From assembly GCF_040183065.1 (NCBI RefSeq), contig NC_091125.1:118530121-118594120 (forward strand): a DNA stretch of 64,000 bases. Reading direction: 5' to 3'. Made by a program: the position numbers and the translations under genes. Of the stretch, positions 20,171-48,561 are shown one piece after another. Within the stretch, counting starts at the first letter, position 1. The number at the start of each line of letters is the position of its first letter. This DNA comes from Periplaneta americana. Taxonomy: Eukaryota; Arthropoda; Insecta; Blattodea; Blattidae. Under the pieces are notes generated by a model, which saw nothing but the letters and a program-made list of their open reading frames with translations, was not told the origin of the DNA and ran no database searches.

Positions 20171-20335
20171 TCTCGTTTTATTTTATGCTTAAATATTGAT
20201 TATTATTTTTACATTTGACATAGATATTAATTGTATGTAAATATATATGTAATTACCTTAAAATGTGTAGGCCTATTGTTTTGCGAAATGTGTAAAAATA
20301 TATCGTATTAAGATTAAATATAGGCCTAATGGTTT

Positions 20336-22180
20336 TAGTAGCCTAATTCGCCAACATTTTGAGTTTGCAGAGAGATACATACTAAGGAAAAAATATGTAA
20401 TTGACATAAAAATCCAGACTCTAGAAATAAGATTTAATATTAATATAAATACGATATGTTGCAAATTATAGACCTATACATATTCTCAAATTTCTGTCTG
20501 GTAAAAGCAGTGTACGAGCAGTCGAAAGATGTTTTTTTGTAAATTGAAGTCGTCCTATTCATATCGCATCCTGCCCATATAAAATAAGGAAGGACCTAAT
20601 TGAACACGTAATGGGCTAAAACTCGGAATGAAGAAGAAAGAAAAAGGACAAGAATATTACTTAGCAGGCGACCGAAGACGGCAGAAGCCCTTTAATGATG
20701 TTAATACAAATTAAACAAGGCTTTGAAACGTTATTGGTAATGGATTATGTTTTTTGTTAAAGAGTAAAACTGTTCATCGGAATCATAAACCACTTAAGAA
20801 AGTGAAGATGGTGTATCTTTATTAAAAGAAAAAGTGTGCATATCAGAAGTAGCCTATACATTTTGAATTCTGTGTCACACAGCGTTGTCAGACACAGCCT
20901 AAACGGAGCGGAGCGCTCCACTATAACTCGTTGCGTGCTTCGGTGCTTCCACAGACATAAGCAAGTTCACGCTCCCACTGGACGTCTCTAGCACCACAAA
21001 CGGTTTCGGAGCTTACAACTCTGACACTACTGCGTTACGATGACACGGACTTGAAATACTATTTTCGACTATCCAGATTTGCGCTTCAAGGTAGTAATGG
21101 TGAAATTTAAAATCCGAAATATGCTAAACATTATTGTGTTCTGAATAAGTTTACGCAGTAGATACAAGGATAACCACTAAGATATTCATGTTTTGTAATA
21201 TAAAACGCTTCATTTTCGCAGTAAGTTTTACTCTGATAGTCTGACAACATCTGTACCAAACAAAACGGGAGAAGGGAGGGCAAGGGGGTTGCCGGGTTTG
21301 AACCCCCCCTCTTGAACTTAAAAAATGACATATTTAGATATGAGTACTTTTTTTTTCCATACTCATTTTCCTTTATCTAATTTTACACTGTCAGAGTAAC
21401 AAGGCATAAGTTAGTCCTCTTATCTTATTACAAATAAATAAAGACCCATTAATCTTTGTTAAGGCAATATGTTTCACATGCTCCATTTCCGGACACACTG
21501 ATTCATTAATACTGAATATGAACATAAATTTATAAAATCTCTCTACACAGACTGCATACCGAAAGCTCTTTTTCGATGTCAGAGATGGTGGAAACGTGTA
21601 TTTCCCTAAGAATTGGGAATACCGGTAGCTCTTTTACAGTATCTTTATATTTTTTTATACGCGCATAATCAGAAAGTGAAACGAAATCTATATGAACTTG
21701 TAGTTGAGAAGAATAAAATTATCGGTGCATAAGGTCATAAGACCAATGCTTCATGTCCTACCCGCTCAGTAGGCCTACCTACAGTATATACCTGTACCTG
21801 TAACCATTTGTAGCGAAGAAGAGATTCTTATTGAGTATCTGCAATTTTTACAGAAAAATAGTCATTTTTATTAACTTTCATAACGACAAGGGTGACACTA
21901 TTTACAAAGTAATGCGCATTGATTAAGTCTTACGTTATTTTATTTTGTTTGGGCCTCTACTAAGCCGAAAAGCGAGGCGGCAGTTGTACTGTCAGCACAA
22001 GCCGGGCGGGCAGGCAGCTATAAGCGGCACGATGCATGAATAGTTGTTTGGAGAGACGTCTGCAGTGTAGGTTAAGTTCTCTGTGTTTACTGTTTGCGAC
22101 GTGGTTCTAAAATTTACTATCGAACAAGGAATTTTCGTTTGTTGTAACTTTTAAAAAACGAATCACCTGCCCAGTGTCGT
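20336..22180. other. Segment of unit B absent from unit C, nothing identified
   Basis: About 1.85 kb between blocks shared with C. No gene or inverted ends recognised. A GC-richer patch at 20900-21010 has GGAGCGGAGCGCTCC, a short palindrome. Confidence 0.4.
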
Positions 22181-22390
22181 AGAGGTAGTTCATAAACTAG
22201 CGAACAAATTAAAAAATACGGGAACAGTATTGGACAAGAAATCAAATCATCAAATCGAAGACGTCACAAAACAACATACGAGAAGAAATAGCCACAATTT
22301 GGAAGCAGAGCTGCAGCGTGTGCATCAGAATATGTTTAGGCGCCACAATGTCTACGTCGCAGCAAATGAGGACCACTTTCAACACCGTAT
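22180..22390 (+). pseudogene. Transposase N-terminal (helix-turn-helix) remnant
   Basis: A frame reads NKLKNTGTVLDKKSN and NVYVAANEDHFQHRI, resembling the helix-turn-helix start of mariner-type transposases (KxxETGSVLDKK). Only the last ~100 bp return in unit C (55929). Confidence 0.45.
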
Positions 22391-23066
22391 TTGAAAAGGT
22401 AAGCACTTTTCATAATTTAAAATTGTAGAAAACTGACCGTTCTACGGTTTATCTTACGTGTTCTTGACTCTGAACGGGCTGCCCTGTTTAATACCGCTTT
22501 TGTAGGGCCTACTGAGCTTCCGTGAGCGGGTTCTAGCAAAGTAAAAACACTATAACGGTCTATATACAGTAAGTTGGCCTTAAACTCATGTTTGAAGATT
22601 TTCTAAACTGGAAGCTTAATCTCTGTAGTCGTTTTCGAGGAAATCTCTATTTTGTGTTACTTTCTGAAGTAAGGACCCATTAATTTTTCTAATACAATGA
22701 TTGAATTTAAATTTAGGAGAAACCAAAGCATACCGAAAATGTTAGTGATGCTAAAACATGAGTTTCCGTGAATATCTCGAAATCGATGTTTTAAGAAAAA
22801 TTAAAAGGCAGAAAAGGCAAACATCTTTCTTCGTAGTGATCTTCGAAGAGCTATAGCTACGTAACTATCTTCAAGTCTTATTTGTCTTTAGAAGTTATTT
22901 ATTAGAGGTATAATACTGTAAATAATGATTAAAATAGTTTGGAAAACATTTAAAATTTCGTTTGTCACTGTGTCTTTTGTGAGAAAGAAATTGAAGATCA
23001 TCATTACTTATTAATTTCGAGTTAATTGTCATTTTATATTTTTTCGAATATTATGTTATTTTTTAT

Positions 23067-23880
23067 ATGTATGAAGATCTTTTTCATAACACAAGTCAGA
23101 AAATGGATTTAGACATTACTAACCGAATGATACACAATCTATTATTTGCTGATGACCGAATTATGATGGCAGAAGATCGAGACGATATTCAATACATGTT
23201 ACGTAAACTTGCTGATTCATTTACATTAGGAGGACTGAAGATTAATTTAAACAAGACTGAATATAACGAGGGCATCATGCCAGAAGGGCGTATCCACAAA
23301 ACTGCAACTTTACATTAGAGTTATTTAATATAGAATAATTTTTCCTATCCTTGTCTACATAACAAAACACTTAGATTCTTTCTCATGTCATTTTAATTCT
23401 TAAACATTAGTTTTCAAACATAAATAGGTTCCATTAAAATATTCCCATAACGCTGCATTTACTGATACGCCCTTCTAGTATGATGCCCTTAGAGAAAATT
23501 GCGAAGATTTGAAAATGAATTGTATGGTAGATCGAAGTGTTGATCACTTCAAGTATCTTGGATCTATTTTAGTATGATAACGTTTTTAGTCCACGTCCAC
23601 ATTTAGCTTATGTTATTGTTTGTTTTGTTTTTTTAAGAATTTGAGAAGTGCGCAAATAGCCATAGTAGCTGACGAGCCCTTTTTTAAACCCAATTAAATA
23701 GCTTGATAAAAAATGTGGTTTGTGTGAAAAGGGCGTTCAGAATAGAATCGATTTTGCAAGAAGGGCGATTAGATCATTGAACGATATTCTCTGGAGTAGG
23801 GAATTATAAAAAAAAAATAAAAACAAACAATATTAAAACCAATAGTGCAAAAAAATTCTTAGGTATAAATGTGAAGGTTG
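23067..23880 (+). pseudogene. RTE-type reverse transcriptase remnant, unit B
   Basis: An 83-codon open stretch starting at 23067 includes NLLFADDRIMMAEDRDDIQY and GGLKINLNKTEY, the RT catalytic FADD block of RTE elements. It is followed after stops by SVDHFKYLGSIL and ARRAIRSLNDILWSRE. It lacks endonuclease and N-terminal RT parts. Ancestral to the duplication. Confidence 0.75.
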
Positions 23881-23986
23881 GACAATGAAATAACAATTAC
23901 GGATAATCAGTTTTTATAATGAATTCGATTAAAAACATTACAGTACTGGGAGAGGGAATCATTCTGCTTGCTGCCGAGTCGCCAAT

Positions 23987-24394
23987 ATGATGTTACGGCA
24001 GGCACAGTCTGACAGCCAACAGAACGCAAACGATCGTTCCGACACTTGGCCGCTCGTCCATCGAAACTCACAAAATCATATGACTAGTCGTCTACGTAAA
24101 GTAAATATTACTACGATCAAGCAATTAATCAGTCGGGCAACTTTTCCATTTAAACTATACTTCGATTTTATTATTTTTTTCTTCCATCGAGACAACGACT
24201 TTAAGAGTAACGCGATAAATCGTAAGGAACCGAACAGGTTGGTCGCCAGACGATCAGTTGCGTTTCATTTGTCGCAGCGCGCACTTGTAGAAAAACAAAC
24301 AATGTATATTTCCAAGTTGTTATACGAATTTTTTTCTTACACTTTATTTAGATTCGGTTTATGTGAACGAAAAACAGACAACTATCGTAAGTGA
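23987..24394 (+). other. Conserved unit segment with 135-codon open frame, no recognised product
   Basis: The longest of three homologous open stretches (A 821-1280, C 57551-57990). It has basic and Ser-rich sequence at the start, no domain I know and no splice evidence. Likely a chance ORF or a decayed element. Confidence 0.3.
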
Positions 24395-24565
24395 CCAGTC
24401 GCCCGTGATTTATTGTGTCGCGGTGGGCGAAGGGTCTTAAAGAAGAAATCTCTAATAAAGATATTTAATATTCGAATTTTCAGTGCATTTCGGAACATTT
24501 TTTGCGATGGTAATTTTCCATGCATACCAGAGATTAACGAATTTTTTCCACTCCCACTGCCGTAT

Positions 24566-24842
24566 CACAGTCTAGTATATACAGTCACCTCGGTCTTCAA
24601 TCTGTTTTTTTGATAACATTGTCGCTATTATTATAATAATTGTTGACAATGTTATAATTATTATAATAGAATAAGCTTGAGTTGTGAGGATACTAGGAAC
24701 AATAGACTATGCAGGTACTATTTCGCATTGTTTGTAATGAGGCAATAGTAGCGATCCTAGTGGTTAGCAACTACAGTATCTATGGATGCATATTTACTAC
24801 GTATTGAGCTTTGTGACTGTATATACTAGAGTCTAGACTGTG
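24566..24842. mobile_element. MITE, unit B counterpart with inner hairpin insertion
   Basis: Same element and position as 2325-2512, but with about 90 bp of extra AT-rich sequence after CAGTCAC (24588-24675). The extra part is itself hairpin-like: ATAACATTGTC pairs with GACAATGTTAT. Confidence 0.75.
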
Positions 24843-25989
24843 GCCGTATACTGTTATTAGCTTGTTTTTAGGGAAGTAAATGGATTTTACCGTGGTAGTG
24901 TTGGTTGCTATTGACGACGGGACACAAGTCGCATTGCTTCTCTAGGAAAGCAATATAGGCTATATTGAAATAGGCTATGTTTCGTTCGACAGTAACATAG
25001 CAACAAATAAAAGAATACTCAAAACTCGACGACCCTCCCAGCAGATCTGATGTTAAATAATGTAAAATGAAATATACTTTTATCATGTAAAATGTGGGAG
25101 TGGAAAAAAATTACATGCAATTCGTGAGTTAAGTAGAGTTTCTCGGACTACTTAATTGCAACTCTCGTTGTCGCTCGGTCACGACTAGTAAACACTACTT
25201 AGCTCCCTAAATAACTATTCCTTATCTCGTTATTAATTTCGTACAATTTAAAGCCAGCGGCTTACGTCATGTGATCGAAAAATAGCCACAAAAATATGTT
25301 CGGTAGCCCCTCATTATTACCACTAATTCCTATAATTATTGTTAAATTAGTGCTATTTACTTAAACCAACGCGAGTACATTGAATAACAAAATCATTGTC
25401 CCATAAGGCTCATCATTTTAACTCGAGCTTCCCAGTCCGTATCGCTGTTCTTCTGTAGGGCTTTGAGGGCTCGGCATGTCTGAAGATGGTGTCTGTTCGG
25501 GAATTATTGCACAACATGCAGGGTGGTAGTGGCCAGACTTAGGATCCGAGACAGCTTATGAATGAAGTGAAGTTACAGTGCAACGGAGTACAAATGGAGT
25601 GAGATGGCGCGTTGAGTTTTGTTTACCTGTGCGGTAATGTACTATCCGGTTCGTGATCAGCGGTACAATATTCTTCCGTCTCTCCCTACGAAACGAACTC
25701 AGGCTATCACAGTGAATTTTCAATTCATAGTGAACAGTTTTTTCGAACTAGTTGCAAGTATGTATATGGTTGTTCATTGTAACGCTAACGCTTTCAATGT
25801 CGCCGAGGGACATGAAACCTTGTGAATTATGTATCCTACTTCCATCGTCACTAGATTGTACTATTAATAGTAGAGTATAACGCAGCACATTGACGTCGTT
25901 GTTTACATTCACAGTATGTCTGTCTACTATGTTCAAGGAACTCTATAGTCAAGTTGTGCGTACATTGGTTGTTAAAGTGTCCCGGATCC
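24843..25989. other. Unit B sequence, no gene
   Basis: Collinear with A 2513-3739 without the CTA expansion. No element or ORF of note. Confidence 0.5.
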
Positions 25990-26377
25990 TAAGCCTTGTG
26001 ATGGCACTATTCCAAAGCGGTAGAGGTGTTTCCAAAGGCTGTCATGCCCGTGCTGAGGCGGACTGTTGATACTACTGTTTTCCTTGGCCTATCTGGAATG
26101 TTATTGAGGGCGGTTTTCCAGTGTTTCTATTTAATTCTGCCCTATCTTGATTTGTAGTATGTCTGATTGTGTGTTTGACTAGCAATTTTTCAGATTGATA
26201 TGACAGAGCTTTTGTAGAAGTAAATAGAGGCAACTTTCTTGGAAAGTTGGTCTGCCCTTTCATTTCCAATGATCTGACAATGACCTGGAATCCATTGCTG
26301 TGCTAGGGATTTTTCATGCGATGTTAGGTGCTGGATAGTCTGTTGGCAGAGGTGATAGCCTATTGATAACAATAAAT
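25990..26377 (-). pseudogene. RNase H-domain remnant of a non-LTR retrotransposon, unit B
   Basis: The minus strand reads AQQWIPGHCQIIGNERADQL, the C-terminal RNase H block (WIPGHxxIxGNExAD) of Jockey/I-type LINEs. A degenerate tail follows. The RT part is absent; the foldback element 26378-26612 adjoins on the upstream side. Confidence 0.75.
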
Positions 26378-26612
26378 GAGCCGTTCAGAGCAGAAGTGGT
26401 GTAAGTCAAGAATGGATAATGAGGGTTAAAGTAAACATTCTGTAAAATACAGCGCAATGTAGCAATTAATATTCAGTTTATTTAAACTATTAGTAGTCAG
26501 TGGATAGCACGAAGGACATATTAATTGCGGCTTTGCGCTATATTTTACAGAATTTTTACTTTAAACCTCATTACCCAATTTTGACTTACACCACTTTTGC
26601 TCTGAACGGCTC
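26378..26612. mobile_element. Foldback MITE, about 235 bp, unit B
   Basis: Same element and position as 4139-4359, with about 14 extra bases (ATATTAATTGCGG) in the spacer. It therefore predates the duplication. Confidence 0.8.
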
Positions 26613-26875
26613 AAATAATTCTCGGAGATGTAACGGACAAAGAACAATGGATCTTGAAGAGTGACAAAGTTCTTAGGGAGGGAAATAAAGCTGTGGGTTC
26701 CCTTGTTTTAATTTTACGTACATGATGAAAATTTAGCCGAATAAGATACTAAGCCTACTGCTAATAATAATGATAATGATAAACAAAATATGGTTTATTT
26801 CACTGCAGTGCATAAGGAAAGTGGAGACGTAGTGATTTGGTTATTTGATTTTAATTACTAAATGATATAACACAC

Positions 26876-26881
26876 TTTATT
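26876..26881 (-). terminator. Candidate poly(A) signal of astacin B
   Basis: AATAAA on the minus strand about 100 nt after the stop of astacin B, in the same context as copy A. Confidence 0.55.
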
Positions 26882-26980
26882 ATCAATTAAAACCATTACA
26901 TAATTCGTACATATTCTGTTTTGCCAAAACCAAGAAGAGATATTTACTGGTGGCGCATTCTCTTGAACTTCGTGTTCCAG

Positions 26981-43205
<16,225 letters not shown>

Positions 43206-43330
43206 TTTGCTGTGTGTTAAACAGGCTTCTATATGGTCTGACTGTCGAAAATTTATTAGATGTCCACTATTTAAAAGCCACGATATATAATGGATAAGAT
43301 TATCGACTTAAAATGTTACACAATGCAATC
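43206..43330 (-). promoter_or_regulatory. Putative promoter of astacin B
   Basis: Homologous to the region above astacin A. TTTTAAATA lies about 35 nt before TCAGACC because B lacks 12 bp present in A. This spacing is nearer to a normal TATA-to-initiator distance than in A. Weak inference. Confidence 0.25.
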
Positions 43331-43434
43331 TAATGATGATTGTCATATCTCTGTATTAAAATCTAGAGTATTTGTAGAAACTTATTATTTTTTTCCGTTA
43401 CGCAACTTATTTGGCAATGCTCTGATCCCGTAAT

Positions 43435-43560
43435 CAGTAGCGGCCGGTGATCGAAATCCTCGGTGAGGCCAGATGCAACTAGTTTAATTGCCTCCGATAG
43501 GAAATGTTTGTTCATGATATTAATTATTATTGTTATTATATTATTAATATCATTATCACT

Positions 43561-43601
<41 letters not shown>

Positions 43602-44592
43602 GTTCTATTCTTATTATTATCAATGAAAAATAATAATTTCACTCAACAAATAAGCTGTTATGCTCTGAGTTTGAGTGATTGTTTCAGTGTGATGAAGCAA
43701 CCCATATGTGTTGAAATTCCCCTTTCTTTCTTTTCTTTTTATTTTTTTTCTTTGACAGCAACAAACAAGGCCAAGAGAAGTTTATTTTGCATCACATTAC
43801 CACATAACCATTTATGTTGCCCATACCAGGATGTAATAGAAACTCGCGTTTTATGATTATGTGCGAGAAAAATGATCAGGTATCTCGGTAGTCTCTCTCT
43901 TTATTTAAAACTTCCTTTCTTTCAGTATTATTTCTTCTCAAAAAAGGACACTCTAACAATGAATTAACTGCACCAGCATTACTTCTCTCATTTGTTTCTG
44001 TTTATATTTTCCCGAAATACATAACAACATTGGCCCACATTCACTACTGTACTACACCCTCGCCTATATGTCATAAACTGAGACATAAGGGGAGAGAATC
44101 GAGTGGGTCTCTGCCTGCCAAAGAGCTGGAATTTTGTTGTTTATGGCCTAGTTAGGAAGACAAGTCACCACTGCTATTCCCACCCCACTCTACCCTTGAG
44201 GCCGGCCCATGGATGGGACGAGTGAAATCTGACCAGGCCAGACGAATTGTGCCTCAGCTACAACGTTTTAAGCGCAAACTCAAAGCCCGCGAAAGGACAT
44301 GAAATGCATTAAGCGAGACCCGGCACGAACGATTCTGGCCTCAGGAACAAATTTTACTGCAAAACAGGTCTATATACATCACAAGCCAGACCCGGCACGA
44401 GCAATCCTTGCCTCAGGAACAAATTTTACTGAAAAACAGGTCTATATACATCAAAGTTTTCAAATGCTTCTACAGCGATATATGCTTTCTTTAAAATAAC
44501 TAATACATTATATGAAAACACAAAATTTGATTTCAGTTAAGCCAAGTGACTGAGGCCCGGCCTCACTTGCCTCAGGCAATCAGCCGCCACTG
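43435..44592. mobile_element. hAT-type non-autonomous element, 1158 bp
   Basis: Ends CAGTAGCGGCCGG and AGCCGCCACTG with an exact 8-bp duplication CCCGTAAT on both sides. Unit A at 16767 has one CCCGTAAT. Contains an ATT microsatellite (43561-43602) and two 72-bp direct repeats. No transposase. It lies upstream of astacin B. Confidence 0.93.
44316..44455. repeat. Two 72-bp direct repeats inside the hAT element
   Basis: AGACCCGGCACGA and following sequence to CTATATACATCA occur at 44316 and 44388 with few differences. Confidence 0.9.
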
Positions 44593-44837
44593 CCCGTAAT
44601 ACGGTAAAACGGAACATTATCTTCATCTTATTCGATATTGTTTGCTCAGCTAAATAGCCCGTATCGGCAGTCAAAATAATGTATAACATGTCAACTCAAT
44701 GTCGCGTTAATTCCACTCATATTATCTGATATGGTTTACATCGCCGTCCTTCAAGAAGTGTCCGTCAAAAAGATTTGATGTTGTTATTTAGTCAACTGTC
44801 CAAAGACAATTGTTACTAACAATGCATCACTTATGAG

Positions 44838-45301
44838 TAGGGCTGAAAAAAAGTATTGGTTATAGGCTACGCTGCATCGTACGTAAAGCTCTGTGTTTAT
44901 AAAATGTTTGTATCCACGCTCGACTGGTTACTGTAGCGGTCTGCTTGTACAGTCCGCTCCGTATGAATGAACTCATAATAGAATATTTACATTTACAACA
45001 TTACTTGTGTTTCAAATTAATTAACTCGGAACACATTACATTTACAAAAAATATCATTCAAACACATTTTCCCCATGTTCTGAATTCAGACCTCCTATTA
45101 TCTGTTCTTTGTTGGATTTTTGTTTCGGCATTCTGATACAACCTCACGTCACTTAAGCAGGTCTGCTGTCGAGGAGTGTCGAATGTTCACTCTCTCTGCT
45201 CCTTACAGACAGTAGATACACCCGACAACGGGATGCATTTTATAAACAATATATACAGAAATTATTTACTACTCTGATACCAATACTTTTCTTCAGGCCT
45301 A
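44838..45301. mobile_element. hAT-like MITE, 464 bp
   Basis: Ends TAGGGCTGAAAAAAAGTATT and AATACTTTTCTTCAGGCCTA. Target duplications CTTATGAG and CTTAAGAG (one mismatch). Unit A (17021-17035) has the site CACTTACGAGGCA without insertion. Confidence 0.88.
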
Positions 45302-45706
45302 CTTAAGAGGCAACTAAGCCAGGAGATAATGAGGTAGGGTGGCTAGTTCCTTTCCCCCTCCATTGCATACATCGCCGACTAGCTACATATGATACTAATC
45401 AGACTTCAGTTGTATATAACATATTTGCAAATTTTTCAGGAGAGCGCTTACAGACTTGCAGAACTGACGATTTCTTCCCGTGTAAGGCTTTCTTTAATAA
45501 CTTATGCTTACAATGTGGAACTAAGAGCTTTTTCTCTGTATGGTTAGGGGATCGTAAAGATCTCAACTTTAATTGCCAGATTCAAAATCAAAATACGGTA
45601 TAACAATATTACTAAATTTAGACTAAACGTGTTTTTCCTCTGGACACTTCAGTTCTTCCTCTGACATCAAGTGAGGTGTACTGCCTGATAATAGATGTAC
45701 TGTACG

Positions 45707-45775
45707 CAGGGTGCAAATTAAGATTTCAAGTGAGGGGGGATAGAATCCTAGATAGAGAATACCATAGATAAAATT

Positions 45776-45810
<35 letters not shown>

Positions 45811-46147
45811 TACTATTACTATTATCATTATTATTATCCTCATTCGATACGGCTCAACGCTTGGTCGCACTGAGTTGCTTGTCTTGTATCTTGATCATAA
45901 TAATAATTATATCCGTGAGCAGGCTTAAGATAAGACGTGTAATTCCTAAGTTATTGATTGTTGTCAGATTGTCAGTGATGATAATACATCAATATTATCT
46001 TTTTGATTACTTTATATTGTATTTTATAAAGTATACTAGTATTAAAACAATTATATTCTGTGAGGGAGGATAGAAGTCATTCCTGGCACTATAAATTTAT
46101 GAGAGAGGGATAACTTTCCAACAGAGGGGAAATTCCTCCTATTCCCC
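45707..46147. other. Unit B-specific replacement with ATT microsatellite
   Basis: Where A has 17450-18375, B has this 440-bp block starting CAGGGTGCAAATTAAGA and including ATT/ATC triplets at 45778-45838. It looks like part of an unidentified element left by a deletion. Confidence 0.5.
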
Positions 46148-46832
46148 TTAAATACCTACTACGTCTTTTTACTCACCAAACGTAAGAATATCTATCGCAC
46201 ACGAAAACCGAAAGACTGTCCTGAAACCCCAGTAGTTCCATGATTTCGAAATGTCTATTATTCAGACAGCAGGCCGCCTGATTGTAAACTTTTTTTTTGT
46301 AGCCAGAATATTTAATATTTGCATCCTTAATAAAATTTATATTCAAACCTTATATTTCGGAGAAAAAGCCAAAATCAATTCTCTGTAATTACCTGGCAGC
46401 AACTCAACAATGTCAGTGACGTCATGTGTACTGTAGGTGTCGGCAAGCAACAAGCGAAGAAAATAATTTACTGAAATCTAGACCGAAATAGTCAAATTTA
46501 TTTTGGCTAAACTGTATGTAGAGTATGAGAATGAACCATCATTCTCTCTATGAAAGTGGTCTAGTGTCTTTCATTCGTCACTTCAGGAATAAATATACGA
46601 AATTTAGGAGTATAGGTAGGCCTATGTCAATGGAATCGAACTACTGTGAGCGTTTTTAAATCACTGATGTCTGTGTTTTCTCGTCGGTCCGGCGAAAGTA
46701 TTTAAATATTCAGTTTCGGAGCCACTGTTCACTCTACTGTAAAAAGATGGATGGTTGAACCTATACGCGCTGCCTCTTGTTTCATTGCTCTGCAATTTCC
46801 GGTAGACGTCACCGCCAACGCAGTCACCGTCA
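46148..46832. other. Unit B sequence, no gene
   Basis: Collinear with A 18375-19030. No gene or element seen. Confidence 0.5.
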
Positions 46833-47285
46833 CCACTGTCATCACTGAAGGAAGATATACTGTAGGTACTGTGTACAGAATGTTTCATTACCTATTTGCA
46901 GTGCTGCCAGAAAAAATCTCGAAGCATTGCTGTCAGAAATGATCTCGAAGCAGACAGACGCTACCACCACCACCGCCGACACCACCGAAGGAAGATACTG
47001 TATACTGTGTACAGAACGTCTCCTACATACCAAATTTCCTATTTGCAGTGCTGCCAGAAAAGATCTCGAAGCAGACGCCGCCACCACCACCACCACCACC
47101 ACCACCACCACCACCACCACCACCACCACCACCACCACCATCACCACCACAGCAAGATATAGGCCTACTGTATACAGAACGTCTCGGAAAATCCAGATTC
47201 CCTATTTACAGACTGCCAGAAACGATCTCGAAGCAGACGCCACCGCAACCATTGCCGTAGTTGAAGCAAAAGAGAACTTAAAGGC
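46833..47285. repeat. Degenerate ~110-bp tandem modules with ACC tracts, unit B
   Basis: Same modules as 19033-19440. One ACC tract (47078-47150) has expanded to about two dozen triplets. Confidence 0.75.
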
Positions 47286-47289
47286 AAAG

Positions 47290-47480
47290 AGCGGAAGGTG
47301 TCGCTGACGTAGAAGCAGAAAACTCATTATCTAAAAAAAGGCTGTAGAGGGAAGACTGTGTAGCAGAAGAATACTTCAATTTCGCGGAAGGTGTCGCTGA
47401 CGTGGAAGCAGAAGCCTCATTACCTATAAAAAGGCTGTAGAAGGAAGACGGTATAGCATAAGAAGACTTTAATTACGTGC
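47290..47480. repeat. Two-copy 93-bp minisatellite, unit B
   Basis: Two more diverged units of the 19446 array. Confidence 0.9.
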
Positions 47481-48110
47481 CGAATTGCACAAGCCTTTTT
47501 GGTCTGAATAAATAATTCTAGTATTTCAAACTATCTTTATTTATGTCCTATCTTAGCTATAATGTAAGATATTTTAGAAGAAATTAACTAGGCTAATTAC
47601 AAACTCATTATGGAATTCGCTTACGGTGCCTCCGCTGCCAGAGACCTGCCCTGCAATGATGTATCGCTGTTGGACAGAAGATTGATTCGTTAGTGAAAGT
47701 TCAGAGTTTTTCTAATTGAAAATATTGAATATATTTTTAAACAGTTACTAAAATTACAATTATTACAGTCAGAAATACCACAAAAATACATATTAAATAT
47801 AACAGAAACAAAGATACATTAAAGAAAAACTATTATACATACAATAAAACAAGAATAAACATGTCAATTTTTTAAGTAAAGCTAGGCCTCTATAAATTAA
47901 AGAATTTACTCCCGTATGAGCAAACGATCGATAAGGATTTGGATGTAAGATTTCATTCATAATGCAAACTTCAATTATTTAGGCCTATTTGGTTTAAAAC
48001 ACTTCTCCCTTTTTGGTTTGTAGTGACTCATGAGATACACGCAATCATAATAATGCAAATTAGAAGAGATCAGTAGGCCAGGGATGTCAAAGCGCCTGTA
48101 TTAATGTTCG
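47481..48110. other. End of unit B and start of unrelated DNA, no gene
   Basis: Homology to A stops at 47646. The remainder is AT-rich without recognisable features. Confidence 0.5.
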
Positions 48111-48561
48111 TAACACAAGCAATTCAAATGCAACATCGTTCTTAAGTAAGTGTTGTGCGGGTTCTTGAGAACACGCAGGCTTTATGGCATTACAAGAAGC
48201 TTGTAGGAGAGAATCCTACCATACCGGACTATTGCAAGATGGATGGAAGCATTTCAAGGTAGGAGCACTGTGGACACAGACAACGCGCACTGGTAGCCCC
48301 ATCGTTGCAACAGACGATTTTCATATTAGGGCTGTAGGAGTGTAAGGGCTTTATTGGAAAAAGACAGACGCTGAACATGTGTGGAGATTTCCATAGAACT
48401 TGGTATTGCAGCATTGTCTGTCCACAAAATTCTAGTAAAGAAGCTGAAAATGAGGAAAGTTTGTGCACGCTGGGTTCCGCACATTCTAACTGAAATTGGA
48501 AAGTGGCAGCGGATGGAGACAATAAGACTGCTTCTGGAGCGATATGGACAAGAAGGTTAAG

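Noticed and set aside
46842..47307. Overlapping frames rich in Pro, His, Thr or Val
   Set aside because: All come from the ACC-triplet tract and neighbouring minisatellite; frames break between units A and B.
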